From an uncultured Propionibacteriaceae bacterium (GTDB lineage: Bacteria; Actinomycetota; Actinomycetes; Propionibacteriales; Propionibacteriaceae), in the NCBI GenBank assembly GCA_937988865.1, contig CALKHV010000089.1, forward strand, positions 1-10,493: a stretch of DNA of 10,493 nucleotides. Reading direction: 5' to 3'. The notes under the pieces are model-generated. The model was not told the DNA's origin. It did not search any database and was given only the letters and a program-made list of their open reading frames with translations. This document shows, piece after piece, positions 1 to 7,302 of the stretch; within the stretch, counting starts at the first letter, position 1, and every line of letters starts with the position of its first letter. The position numbers and the translations under genes were made by a program.

Positions 1-536
1 TCGATGTAGCCGACGACGCTGTAGGGGGCGTCCACATCGAAGAGCAGCAGGCGGCCCAGTTCGCGTCCGGCATTGCCTGCGCCGTACACGAGCACGCGCT
101 CGGAGGCGGGGCTCACCCTTCGGCGACTTGCGCGGGTGAGGTAGGCGCGGGCGACGAAGCGTCCCGTGGCCATGCCGGCCAGGGCGCCCAAGGGCACGGT
201 GAGCGCCACACCACGGGGGAACTCGGGGATGAAGCCCAGGAAGAAGGCGCCGATCACGATCGAGATCGACATGACAAGCCCAGTCAGTGCAGACGCCTCT
301 TCAAAGGAGCCCACCCGCGAGTGGCCGCGGTAGAGCTTCATCCACCAGGCGGCAGTGAGTTGCGCGGCGCTGACCGCGAACGGGTAGAGCAGGGTGGCCT
401 GCCACTGCACGGCGCTCAGCTGGAAGTCGTAGCGAGCGGCGGCGAGCACGAGGGTGGCAATGAACCACGACGCGACATCCCACATGGCGAGGATGCAACG
501 CTGGGCTCTGACATTCGTGCGAATCAGGGATGTCAC
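1..536 (-). CDS. FlaA1/CapD-like membrane nucleotide-sugar dehydratase/epimerase, N-terminal part
   Basis: The reading frame is open through the left edge, so only about 178 N-terminal residues are visible. It starts with hydrophobic segments (about residues 18-35, 45-62, 85-105 and 110-130), then a basic stretch, then VLVYGAGNAGRELGRLLL, a Rossmann dinucleotide-binding loop, followed by VVGYI. The LYRGHSRVGSFEE segment after the second helix resembles the linker in membrane-anchored polysaccharide dehydratases of the FlaA1/CapD family. These act on UDP-linked sugars, usually as 4,6-dehydratases, at the inner face of the membrane. The start chosen is GTG at 536, preceded by AGGAA with a 5-nt spacer. 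An ATG at 551 is in frame but has no clear ribosome binding site. The gene diverges from rmlCD. The catalytic YxxxK region is outside the window, so the substrate is unknown. A polyprenyl glycosylphosphotransferase, which can share this N-terminal layout, is the main alternative. Confidence 0.72.
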   Translation of the reverse strand, partial: MTSLIRTNVRAQRCILAMWDVASWFIATLVLAAARYDFQLSAVQWQATLLYPFAVSAAQLTAAWWMKLYRGHSRVGSFEEASALTGLVMSISIVIGAFFLGFIPEFPRGVALTVPLGALAGMATGRFVARAYLTRASRRRVSPASERVLVYGAGNAGRELGRLLLFDVDAPYSVVGYI

Positions 537-562
537 CGGTGTTCCTGACATGTGAGGGGACG

Positions 563-676
563 GGTTAACCAAAGAGCGGCGCGGCCCGTTCTGGTCTCCA
601 TAGTACAAAAAGAAACCCCTGAGATCTAGTCGGCCCAGAATCTGATCAAGGGTTGCGCAACCTATCACAAAGGTTG
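563..676. promoter_or_regulatory. Palindrome cluster in divergent control region
   Basis: Three related dyads lie between the two divergent genes: GGTTAACC (563-570), the perfect 12-bp palindrome GGTTGCGCAACC (651-662), and CAACCT-N7-AGGTTG (658-663 with 671-676). The last shares its left arm with the 12-mer. A TTGACA hexamer follows at 674-679. The stretch 595-690 is clearly more AT-rich than the flanking genes. Repeated half-sites in a divergent promoter region suggest a repressor or activator site. The central CpG of GGTTGCGCAACC would suit a LacI-type protein, but that is only a guess. Confidence 0.4.
600..605 (-). promoter_or_regulatory. Candidate -10 hexamer for the dehydratase/epimerase gene
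   Basis: Read on the minus strand this is TACTAT, matching the actinobacterial TAnnnT -10 pattern, in an AT-rich stretch about 50-65 nt upstream of the chosen start. No good -35 hexamer is seen at the usual distance (TAGATC sits at 17 nt), so the call rests on the -10 and its position. Confidence 0.35.
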
Positions 677-761
677 ACAAATCGGGTGGAGGCATGGCAG
701 CTCGAGCCTCACCCCGCGGGGGTGGATGGGCGACGCCACCCCGCCCGGTGCGGGGCGTCGC

Positions 762-767
762 TAGGCT
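762..767 (+). promoter_or_regulatory. Candidate -10 hexamer for rmlCD
   Basis: TAGGCT fits the TAnnnT pattern in the GCTAGGCTCGTG context common for actinobacterial promoters. Transcription from here would begin near 773-775, leaving a leader of about 25 nt before the TTG start at 799. This supports TTG 799 over the ATG at 694, which would lie upstream of the transcript. No convincing -35 precedes it. An imperfect hairpin (GCGACGCC at 730-737 with GGCGTCGC at 754-761) lies just upstream. Confidence 0.45.
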
Positions 768-788
768 CGTGCTCACCCACCCGACACC

Positions 789-793
789 AGGAG
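789..793 (+). promoter_or_regulatory. Ribosome binding site deciding the TTG start of rmlCD
   Basis: AGGAG is separated by 5 nt (CACCG) from TTG at 799. The divergent gene has the same arrangement, AGGAA-CACCG-GTG. No comparable site precedes the upstream in-frame ATG (694) or GTG (769). Confidence 0.7.
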
Positions 794-798
794 CACCG

Positions 799-2214
799 TT
801 GAGCCACTCTGAGCCCGCCGTCCGCACCACCGCCATCCCCGGACTCCTCGTCGTCGACCTCGTCGTGCACGCCGACCCCCGGGGGTGGTTCAAGGAGAAC
901 TGGCAGCGCGCCAAGATGACCGCCCTGGGCCTGCCCGACTTCGGGCCCGTGCAGCACAGCGTCGCCTTCAACACCCAGACCGGGGTCACCCGCGGCTTCC
1001 ACGCCGAACCGTGGGACAAGCTCGTCTCCGTCGCCCACGGACGCATCTTCGGCGCGTGGGTCGACCTGCGCGAAGGTCCCTCGTTCGGCACCGTGTTCAC
1101 CTCCGAGATCGGCCCCGACACCGCCGTCTTCGTGCCCCGCGGCGTCGCCAACAGCTACCAGACCCTCGCCGACGACACCATCTACTCCTACCTCGTCAAC
1201 GACCACTGGAGCCCCGAGGCCCGCAGTTCGTACTCCTACCTCAACCTCGCTGACGAGACCGTCGCCGTCCCGTGGCCGATCCCCCTGTCGGAAGTGGTCA
1301 TCTCGGACGCCGACGCGTCGCATCCCCGCTTGTCAGAGGCGCGGGCGGTGCGTCCGAAGGTGACGTTGATCGTCGGGTCGGGCGGCCAACTCGGACGCGC
1401 CCTCGCCGCGCACCTGCCCGACGCCGTCGGCGTCGACCGGCCCGACTTCGACATCACCGACCCCGCGGTCGTCGCCGCCTACCCCTGGTCACAGGTCGGT
1501 CTGATCATCAACGCCTCGGCCTTCACCGCCGTGGACGCCGCCGAAACCCCCGAGGGACGCCGGGCGTGCTGGGCGTCCAACGTGGGTGGCGTCGCCGCCC
1601 TGTGCCGGGTCGCAGCCGAACACCGCATCCCGATCGTCCAGGTGTCGACCGACTACGTGTTCGACGGCACGGTGACCGGTGACGACGGCTCTGGGCACGA
1701 CGAGACGGAGCCGTACTCCCCCCTCGGCGTCTACGGGCAGACCAAGGCCGCCGGGGACGCCCTCGTCGCCCAGGTGGCCCGCCACTACATCGTGCGGACG
1801 ACCTGGCTCATCGGCGACGGCAACAACTTCGTGCGCACCATGGCCACCCTCGCGGCCAAGGGGGTCTCGCCGGCTGTGGTGGACGACCAGTTCGGACGCC
1901 TCACCTTCGCCGATGACCTCGCCGACGGCATCTGTCACCTCATCGACACCCAGGCGCCGTACGGCACCTACAACCTCACCAACGCCGGGCCCGTGCAGTC
2001 GTGGTGCGACATCGCCCGCGACGTCTTCGAACTCTGCGGACGCGACCGTGACGACGTGACCGCGACAACGACGGCCGAGTACGGGGCGGGCAAGGCGCTG
2101 GCCCCGCGTCCGACCCACAGCGCGCTCAACCTCGACAAGATCAGCGCAACGGGATTCGTGCCGGTGGTCGCGTCCGAACGACTGGCAGCCTACGTGGCGT
2201 CACTGGGTCAGTAG
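799..2214 (+). CDS. rmlCD: Fused dTDP-4-dehydrorhamnose 3,5-epimerase / dTDP-4-dehydrorhamnose reductase (RmlC-RmlD)
   Basis: This 471-residue protein carries out the last two steps of dTDP-L-rhamnose synthesis in the cytoplasm. Residues about 8-180 are the RmlC cupin: RGFHAEPWDK (67-76) holds the catalytic His of the usual RGLH motif, FVPRGVANSY (111-120) is the cupin strand, and the domain ends with AVPWP. The usual catalytic Tyr segment (YYxP) reads HWSP here, which I recall as normal in fused actinobacterial versions. Residues about 187-471 are the RmlD reductase: VGSGGQLG (192-199) binds the nucleotide, STDYVFDG (283-290) carries the active-site Ser/Thr region, and YGQTK (312-316) is the YxxxK dyad. 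The start is TTG with AGGAG 5 nt upstream; using ATG 694 would add 35 low-complexity residues. Single-domain RmlC and RmlD proteins are about 185 and 290 residues, so both domains are complete. RmlA and RmlB are not in the window. The product most likely feeds the rhamnosyltransferases encoded to the right. Confidence 0.95.
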   Translation: MSHSEPAVRTTAIPGLLVVDLVVHADPRGWFKENWQRAKMTALGLPDFGPVQHSVAFNTQTGVTRGFHAEPWDKLVSVAHGRIFGAWVDLREGPSFGTVFTSEIGPDTAVFVPRGVANSYQTLADDTIYSYLVNDHWSPEARSSYSYLNLADETVAVPWPIPLSEVVISDADASHPRLSEARAVRPKVTLIVGSGGQLGRALAAHLPDAVGVDRPDFDITDPAVVAAYPWSQVGLIINASAFTAVDAAETPEGRRACWASNVGGVAALCRVAAEHRIPIVQVSTDYVFDGTVTGDDGSGHDETEPYSPLGVYGQTKAAGDALVAQVARHYIVRTTWLIGDGNNFVRTMATLAAKGVSPAVVDDQFGRLTFADDLADGICHLIDTQAPYGTYNLTNAGPVQSWCDIARDVFELCGRDRDDVTATTTAEYGAGKALAPRPTHSALNLDKISATGFVPVVASERLAAYVASLGQ

Positions 2215-2248
2215 GCCAGGAGGCCAGTAGGCCAGGTGTCAGTAGGCC
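2209..2248. repeat. Three short direct repeats spanning both stop codons of convergent genes
   Basis: CAGTAGGCC occurs at 2209-2217, 2225-2233 and 2240-2248, a period of 15-16 bp, with AGGCCAGG between copies. The first copy holds the TAG stop of rmlCD; the third overlaps the TGA stop (2239-2241) of the convergent glycosylphosphotransferase gene. Only 24 bp separate the genes. A weak dyad GTCAGT (2238-2243) / ACTGAC (2257-2262) is present, but there is no terminator with a T-run. Confidence 0.6.
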
Positions 2249-3723
2249 CCGGACGGACTGACCATCGCACGGATCGTGCGGCCGATGATGGCCAGGTCGC
2301 TGCCCAGGGACCAGTTCTCGACGTAACTCAGGTCGAGCCTGATGCTGTCGGCCAGCGAGAGGTCGGAACGTCCGCTGACCTGCCACAGGCCTGTGATACC
2401 GGGCTTGATCAAGAGGCGGCGCAGGCCCTCGTCGGGGTAGGCGGCCAGTTCGTGTGCCAGGTGCGGACGCGGGCCCACGACGCTCATGTGACCGCGCAGG
2501 ACGGTCCAGAACTGGGGCAACTCGTCGAGCGACCAGCGACGCAGGACGCCACCGATCCGGGTGATGCGCGGGTCGTGGTCCATCTTGAACAGCACCCCGT
2601 TGCCCGTGGATGCGGCGCGCAACTCGTCGAGGTGCGACTCGGCGTCCACGGTCATGGTGCGGAACTTGTGGATCGTGAACGACTCACCGTTGCGGCCCAC
2701 ACGCTGCTGACGGAAGATCAGCGGACCACCGTCGTCGACCTTGATCGCGACGGCGATGGCGGCGAGCACGGGGGTCATCAGGACGAGGGCGACGCTGGCG
2801 AAGACCACGTCGAATGCGCGCTTGACCAGGTGGTTGATGCCGCTGAACCGCGGCAGGTCGACCTGCATCAGGCCGAGGCCCTCGACCGTCCGCAGGTGAA
2901 TGCGCGGGCCGGCGACATCGGTCAGTTCGGGGACGAAGAAGAGCTCGACGGGCACGTTCTCGAGACGCCACGACAGGTGCCGGGTCGCGGACCGCGACAG
3001 GCCACCGGCCACCACGACCGCCCCGAACTTGTGCTCGGCCAGGAACTCCTCGAGGTCGCCGAAGTCGACCAGGCTCACCGAACTGAAGGCGTCCTCCCAC
3101 CCGTCGACGTCACCCTCGTGACCGAGCAGGCTGATCGCACTCGGGTGATAACCCGCCTCGGGGTGACGCCGGATCTCGGCCAACGACTCCGACACGTGAC
3201 CGGGCTCGCCGACGACGAGGGTCTGGGTGAGGGCCCGACCATCGGCACGGGCGCGGTTGAGGAAGCGGCGGCACAGCCAACGGCTTGCGAGGAGCGCGAC
3301 GAGGCCCACCGGGAGGGCGGTGAGGAACAGCGTCCGCGACAGGTCGGCGTGGGCCAGATAGGCGATGATGGCGACCACGCCGAACGTCTGCACCGACCCG
3401 TTGATGACGCGCCGGTACTCGTCGGGGCCGGCGCCGAACACCTTGCGACTACGCGATTCGACCGAATCGAGGGCCAGCATCCAGAGCAGGGCGATGCCGA
3501 GCGCCACCACCACGTACGAGACGTTGCTGTCGTCGATCCGTGCGTGCAGGTCGTCATGAAAGCGCACGAGGAAGGCGACGAGGAGGCTCAGCGAGATGAC
3601 CAGGGCATCGGTGGCGATGACCAGCTGTCGGTACTCGCGCAGCCATGCCGAGGCATAGCTGGGGGCGTTGGCCGCATTGGTCTTCGACCGCTGGAACAGG
3701 GTGGTCATCTCGAGGGGCGTCAT
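2239..3723 (-). CDS. Polyprenyl glycosylphosphotransferase (initiating sugar-phosphate transferase)
   Basis: This 494-residue membrane enzyme should transfer a hexose-1-phosphate from a nucleotide sugar to undecaprenyl phosphate, the first step of repeat-unit assembly (WbaP/WcaJ/CpsE class). Hydrophobic segments lie at about 34-54, 69-86, 111-125 and 129-147. A Rossmann-like middle domain follows (about 165-270). The catalytic bacterial sugar-transferase domain covers 299-494, with a re-entrant helix (about 305-328), KFRTM (353-357), the acidic pair D400-E401 in SLDELPQFW, GPRP (417-420) and KPGITGLWQVSGRS (440-453). All signature motifs are intact. The chosen ATG has AGGGG 8 nt upstream; a GTG at 3732 would sit directly on that site. 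It is the last gene in the minus-strand series, with a 266-nt gap and a possible promoter of its own before it. It converges on rmlCD. The sugar transferred (glucose, galactose or other) cannot be read from the motifs. Confidence 0.95.
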   Translation of the reverse strand: MTPLEMTTLFQRSKTNAANAPSYASAWLREYRQLVIATDALVISLSLLVAFLVRFHDDLHARIDDSNVSYVVVALGIALLWMLALDSVESRSRKVFGAGPDEYRRVINGSVQTFGVVAIIAYLAHADLSRTLFLTALPVGLVALLASRWLCRRFLNRARADGRALTQTLVVGEPGHVSESLAEIRRHPEAGYHPSAISLLGHEGDVDGWEDAFSSVSLVDFGDLEEFLAEHKFGAVVVAGGLSRSATRHLSWRLENVPVELFFVPELTDVAGPRIHLRTVEGLGLMQVDLPRFSGINHLVKRAFDVVFASVALVLMTPVLAAIAVAIKVDDGGPLIFRQQRVGRNGESFTIHKFRTMTVDAESHLDELRAASTGNGVLFKMDHDPRITRIGGVLRRWSLDELPQFWTVLRGHMSVVGPRPHLAHELAAYPDEGLRRLLIKPGITGLWQVSGRSDLSLADSIRLDLSYVENWSLGSDLAIIGRTIRAMVSPSGAY

Positions 3724-3917
3724 GAGGCGCACCCCTGACGCTGCGGTGTCACGACGAAGCGGGGACGCGCGACGCGATCACCGACGAGTGCTGCCCCCGT
3801 GTCATCAACCACACACCGGACACCCATTCGCGTCACCCCCCACCCGCGTCACGAGGCAATACCGGCGCTGCGCACCACGGCCAGACCCCCCGTGGGCTTG
3901 CCATCCCCTCAGGGCAA

Positions 3918-3946
3918 ATCTACGCCCGGCTGACGGGGGCCAACAA
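3918..3946 (-). promoter_or_regulatory. Candidate promoter for the glycosylphosphotransferase gene
   Basis: On the minus strand TTGTTG (3946-3941) and TAGATT (3923-3918) are spaced by exactly 17 nt, giving a start near 3911 and a leader of about 188 nt. The -35 matches consensus only in TTG; the -10 fits TAnnnT. The rest of the 266-nt gap (3724-3989) shows a spaced direct repeat CGCGTCAC (3829-3836 and 3845-3852) and no gene. A transcription start inside this gap, rather than simple read-through, is inference. Confidence 0.35.
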
Positions 3947-3989
3947 CCCCTCAACCTGCGGTGGACGGTAGGTGGCGTTGTCATGGCGG

Positions 3990-6104
3990 TCAGCGCGTCC
4001 GCACGGGGTGGTGGATGAGGCCCGCGTCGGTGACCTCGACGAGGGCGCGTTGGTAGACCTCGGGGGCGTGACGGTCGAGGGCGAGCCGGCGGTCGGCGTC
4101 CACCTGGGCGCACACCTGGGGCCAGGAGTCCACGAGGTCGCGGACGGCGGCGACGATGGCGTCCGCGTCCTCGGGTTCGACGAAACGGGCGTTGCCGTAG
4201 CCGGCGGCGGCCTCCTTGAGGCCGCTGGTGGCGCTGACCACGAGGGGACGCTTGGCGAGCATGGCCTCGACGGCCGTGTTGCCGAAAGGTTCGTCGACGG
4301 TCGAGGGGACGAGCACGATGTCGGACGCGGCCAGGTGTTCCCAGATGGCGGGGTCGAAGCCGAGGAAGTCGACGCGATCGACCAGGCCGTGGTCGGCCAC
4401 GGACGCGCGCAACTGGTCCTCGAACCACTCGTAGCCGTCGAAGACGGCGCCGAGCAGGGAGAGTCGGGCGTTGACGCCCGCGTCCACGAGCTTGGCGAGG
4501 GCGTCGACGGCGACGTGGGGGCCCTTGCGGGGTGAGAGGCGTCCGAGGAAGAGCAGGCGCACCTCGTCGAGCTCGGCGCGCGGGGGTGCAACCGGGTCGG
4601 CAGGGCCGGGGACGCCGTTGTAGACGATGGTCGACCGGCCGGCCAGCGCGGGCCAGGTGTCGGTGAGCACGTCGAGGCTGAACCGGGAGTTGACGACCAT
4701 GCGATCGGCCAGGAGGCACGGCAGGTAGAGGATCTGGCGCACCGCGCGGGCCTGGGACTTCTCGGCCTCGTGCACGTGGACGGTCACGGGTGTGCGTCCG
4801 AGTTTCGCGATGGCGACCCACAGGGGGATGGTGACGGTGTTGACCAGGACGAACTCGGGACGCAGGTCACGGATCAGCGCCAACCCCGGGGGGACGCTCT
4901 GGGCCGCCTGAGCGGCCAGGCGGACGAGGCCGGTCGGGGTGAGGAAGCTCTTGCGGAGCACGGGGGTCGGGCAGCCGACGACCTCGCCGCCGCGGTCGCG
5001 GATGGCGTCCCAGAGAGGGCCCTCGGCGGGGAGGGCGACGACGACGCGACGTCCGGTGGCGGTGAAGGCGCTGACCGACTCGAGGAGGACGCGGTCGGAG
5101 CCGTAGAGGTCGGGGCTGGGATGGGCGAGGAGGACGGTGGGTCGTGTCTCGCCTGTCGACGCGGTGGGGTGTGCCGTGTTGGGAGACGCGGCGGGTTTGG
5201 CTTGGTCGCTGGAACCTCGGGGCAGGAGGCCGGCGACGCTGCCGCGGACGGCGGCGACGAGTCCGGACGGCTGCGTCAAGGCCTGGCGACGGCCACCCCT
5301 CAGCCAGATCTTCGCGGACTGTCTCGGGGTGTCGAGAACCCAGCGGCGCACCTGGCCGGGGGCGGCGTGGTCGCGGGCGAAGAGCAGGCGGTTGCGGGTG
5401 TTGTAGAAGTAGTACAGGGGTGACTTGGCGTCGGAGTTTCGACCTTGCGTCCCGCCTTCGTCGTGGACGGCCACGAGGTCGTCGCGCACCACGAGGCGGA
5501 CGCCGGCGTCCGAGGCCCGGAGGCTGAAGTCGACGTCTTCCCAGTAGAGGAAGTAGTCCTCGGACATGCCGCCGGCGGCGGCGAACGCGTCGCGGTGGAA
5601 GGCCAGGCAGGCGCCGGTGAGCCAGCGGCGCCAGGGCGGGTCGTCGGTGGCGGACCAACCGCCGCGAATCTGGCCGTTGTCGAGGTTGACGAAGTTGCCG
5701 CGGAAGACGGTACGTCCGCCAGTGTCGACGATGGTGGGGCTGACCAGGGACATCGGTTCGGCGCGGCAGTGGTCGGCGAGTGCGGTCAGGACGTCGGCCG
5801 TGACGTGGGCGTCGGGATTGAGGGCCAGCAGGACGTCGCAGCCGTGGTCGATGGCCGTGGCGACGCCGAGGTTGACGCCGGCGCCGAAGCCGCGGTTCGT
5901 CGACGAGACCAGGACCCAGTTGCGCGTCTTGCAGAGCTGGCGTGTGGCCTCGCGTTCGGCGTCGCTGTGGAAGTTGTCGACGATGACGACGAGGGCGTCC
6001 GCGGTCTCGGTGGTCTCGCTCGGGAGGTTGGACGCGATGAGGTCGTGGGAGCCGTAGTTGACGACGACGACGCCCAGTCTGGGGGTCACACCTCGGCCGG
6101 TCAC
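3990..6104 (-). CDS. Two-domain glycosyltransferase: N-terminal GT2 fused to C-terminal GT4
   Basis: This 704-residue protein joins two complete glycosyltransferase modules. Residues about 9-250 are a GT-A fold family 2 enzyme of the WbbL/rhamnosyltransferase type: GVVVVNYG (11-18), NRGFGAGVN (70-78), LNPDAH (95-100, the DxD-equivalent), WLTGAC (161-166) and YFLYWEDVDFSLR (184-196). Residues about 285-322 form a Pro/Ala/Thr/Ser-rich linker. Residues about 323-690 are a GT-B fold family 4 enzyme: GSDR (335-338), VHEAEK (444-449), LGRLSPRKG (520-528) and EPFGNTAVE (605-613), the E-x7-E donor-binding motif. No membrane helix is evident, so it probably works at the cytoplasmic face. The GTG start overlaps the TGA of the upstream gene (GTGA, 4 nt), implying translational coupling, and AGGTG lies 7 nt before it. 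It may add two sugars in succession, one perhaps rhamnose given rmlCD nearby; donors are not determined. No internal stop or alternative start suggests two separate genes. Confidence 0.93.
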   Translation of the reverse strand: MTGRGVTPRLGVVVVNYGSHDLIASNLPSETTETADALVVIVDNFHSDAEREATRQLCKTRNWVLVSSTNRGFGAGVNLGVATAIDHGCDVLLALNPDAHVTADVLTALADHCRAEPMSLVSPTIVDTGGRTVFRGNFVNLDNGQIRGGWSATDDPPWRRWLTGACLAFHRDAFAAAGGMSEDYFLYWEDVDFSLRASDAGVRLVVRDDLVAVHDEGGTQGRNSDAKSPLYYFYNTRNRLLFARDHAAPGQVRRWVLDTPRQSAKIWLRGGRRQALTQPSGLVAAVRGSVAGLLPRGSSDQAKPAASPNTAHPTASTGETRPTVLLAHPSPDLYGSDRVLLESVSAFTATGRRVVVALPAEGPLWDAIRDRGGEVVGCPTPVLRKSFLTPTGLVRLAAQAAQSVPPGLALIRDLRPEFVLVNTVTIPLWVAIAKLGRTPVTVHVHEAEKSQARAVRQILYLPCLLADRMVVNSRFSLDVLTDTWPALAGRSTIVYNGVPGPADPVAPPRAELDEVRLLFLGRLSPRKGPHVAVDALAKLVDAGVNARLSLLGAVFDGYEWFEDQLRASVADHGLVDRVDFLGFDPAIWEHLAASDIVLVPSTVDEPFGNTAVEAMLAKRPLVVSATSGLKEAAAGYGNARFVEPEDADAIVAAVRDLVDSWPQVCAQVDADRRLALDRHAPEVYQRALVEVTDAGLIHHPVRTR

Positions 6105-7240
6105 CGGACGTCACCTGATCGACGTCCACTCGGACGCCGAGCAGGGAACGCGCGCCCACTCAGGTCGCCCAGCAATTGCTCGTAGCGGTCGGCCACGTCT
6201 TCCCAGTTGTACCGGGCGATGTCGCGCTGCAGGGCGGCGCCCCGCGTCCGGGCCTGCTCGGGGTCGGCCTCGGCGCGCTCGACCTCGCGGGCGACATCGG
6301 CCGGGGACGCGAAGTATTCGGCGTGGTCGCCGGCCACCTCGCGGTTGAAGGGGACGTCGTAGGCGATGACGAAGGCGCCTGCGCCGGCGGCGCGCAGCAG
6401 GGAGGGATTCGTGCCGCCCACCGAATGGCCGTGCAGGTAGGTGAGGGCGTTGGCGTACAACTGGTCGAGTTGGGTCTGGTCCCACAGGCCGCCCAGGAGT
6501 TTCACCCGACCATCGGACGCCTGCTCGATCTCGGCGATGTAGCGGTCGGCGTACGGGGCGGATCCGACGACGACAAGGGGAAGCGTCGCTGTGCTGGCGA
6601 CGTAACCCTGGACGATTTCGAGGACGTGGTTCTCGGACTCGAAACGGGCCACGACAAGGTGATACCCGTGGGGGGTCAGGCCGAGTTCTGCGAGTCGATC
6701 AGAGGCGGGGTCGGCCAGGAGGGGGGCGCCGTAGGCGATGAGGCGGGTCGGGGCGCCGAATTCCTGGTCGTAGTAGTCGGCGATGCCCTGGGCGTCGGCG
6801 ATGAGGGCGTCCGAGTTGCGGACGGCGAGTGACTCGGCGGCGCGGTAGTAGCGGCGTCCGGTCGGGCCCCACTTGCTGCGCTTCCATTCCAGACCGTCGA
6901 CGTGGGTCGCGACGGGAATGCGGCGAGCGCGCAGGACCGGGAGGAGGGGGGAATTGGCGGCATTGAAGACGACGGCGGCGTCCACGTTCTTGAGGGAGTG
7001 GTGGAAGACCGAGAGGGCGGTGTGGCTGAGGGTTTCGAAGGCGCGTCGTTTGACCGAGGGAAGGTGCACGAGTTGGACGCCCAGGTAGTCGGGGAGTTTC
7101 ACGTCGTCGGCGCCCCCGCGACAGAAGACGACGACCTCGTGGCCACGAGCGGCGAGGCGGCGTCCGACTTCTTCGACGGCGGTTTCGAAGCCGCCGTAGC
7201 GCGCGGGAATTCCCCGTGTGCCGATCAGTGCCACCCGCAT
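6101..7240 (-). CDS. GT4 glycosyltransferase with DUF1972 N-terminal domain (rhamnosyltransferase-like)
   Basis: This 379-residue GT-B enzyme opens with MRVALIGTRGIPARYGGFET, the hallmark of DUF1972 glycosyltransferases. That family includes the Cps2T/WchF rhamnosyltransferases of streptococcal capsule synthesis. THVDGLEWKRSKW (112-124) is typical of the acceptor domain. The C-terminal domain has ARFESENH (198-205), HGHSVGGTNPSLL (270-282) and YDVPFNREV (294-302). In most GT4 proteins a Glu follows NPSLL; here it is Arg (283), a variant I believe recurs in actinobacterial members. ATG 7240 is chosen because AGGAG lies 5 nt upstream; a longer GTG-initiated form (7264) would add eight residues and lacks such a site. 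The stop overlaps the next gene's start by 4 nt. With dTDP-rhamnose made by RmlCD, rhamnose transfer to the lipid-linked acceptor is the best guess. Confidence 0.92.
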   Translation of the reverse strand: MRVALIGTRGIPARYGGFETAVEEVGRRLAARGHEVVVFCRGGADDVKLPDYLGVQLVHLPSVKRRAFETLSHTALSVFHHSLKNVDAAVVFNAANSPLLPVLRARRIPVATHVDGLEWKRSKWGPTGRRYYRAAESLAVRNSDALIADAQGIADYYDQEFGAPTRLIAYGAPLLADPASDRLAELGLTPHGYHLVVARFESENHVLEIVQGYVASTATLPLVVVGSAPYADRYIAEIEQASDGRVKLLGGLWDQTQLDQLYANALTYLHGHSVGGTNPSLLRAAGAGAFVIAYDVPFNREVAGDHAEYFASPADVAREVERAEADPEQARTRGAALQRDIARYNWEDVADRYEQLLGDLSGRAFPARRPSGRRSGDVR

Positions 7241-7258
7241 GTTGACTCCTGTTCGCGT

Positions 7259-7281
7259 GACCACCGCAGACGTGGGTGGTC
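7259..7281. other. Hairpin in gap between nucleotidyltransferase and GT4 genes
   Basis: GACCACC (7259-7265) pairs with GGTGGTC (7275-7281) around a 9-nt loop. It lies in the 62-nt gap between the nucleotidyltransferase stop (7303) and the GT4 start (7240). No T-run follows on either strand, so an mRNA processing or attenuation element is more likely than a strong terminator. Confidence 0.4.
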
Positions 7282-7302
7282 GACTGATGCTTTGTCTGCC
7301 CT

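Noticed and set aside
694..798. ATG at 694 as the start of rmlCD
   Set aside because: The added 35 residues are low-complexity, no ribosome binding site precedes it, and it lies upstream of the likely -10 (TAGGCT, 762-767); TTG 799 has AGGAG at good spacing.
2236..3738. 500-codon open frame on the plus strand
   Set aside because: It lies exactly opposite the glycosylphosphotransferase gene, is His/Asp/Glu/Gly-rich with no family motif, and reflects high-GC codon bias on the real strand.
3936..3950. GGGG-N7-CCCC as a terminator after the GT2-GT4 gene
   Set aside because: Only 4 bp of stem, no T-run, and it overlaps the better promoter candidate.
3805..4821. 338-codon minus-strand frame rich in Arg and Pro
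   Set aside because: Overlaps the GT2-GT4 gene in another frame and has no recognisable domain.
4867..6159. 430-codon minus-strand frame rich in Arg and Pro
   Set aside because: Out-of-frame shadow of the GT2-GT4 gene; composition is typical of a shifted GC-rich frame.
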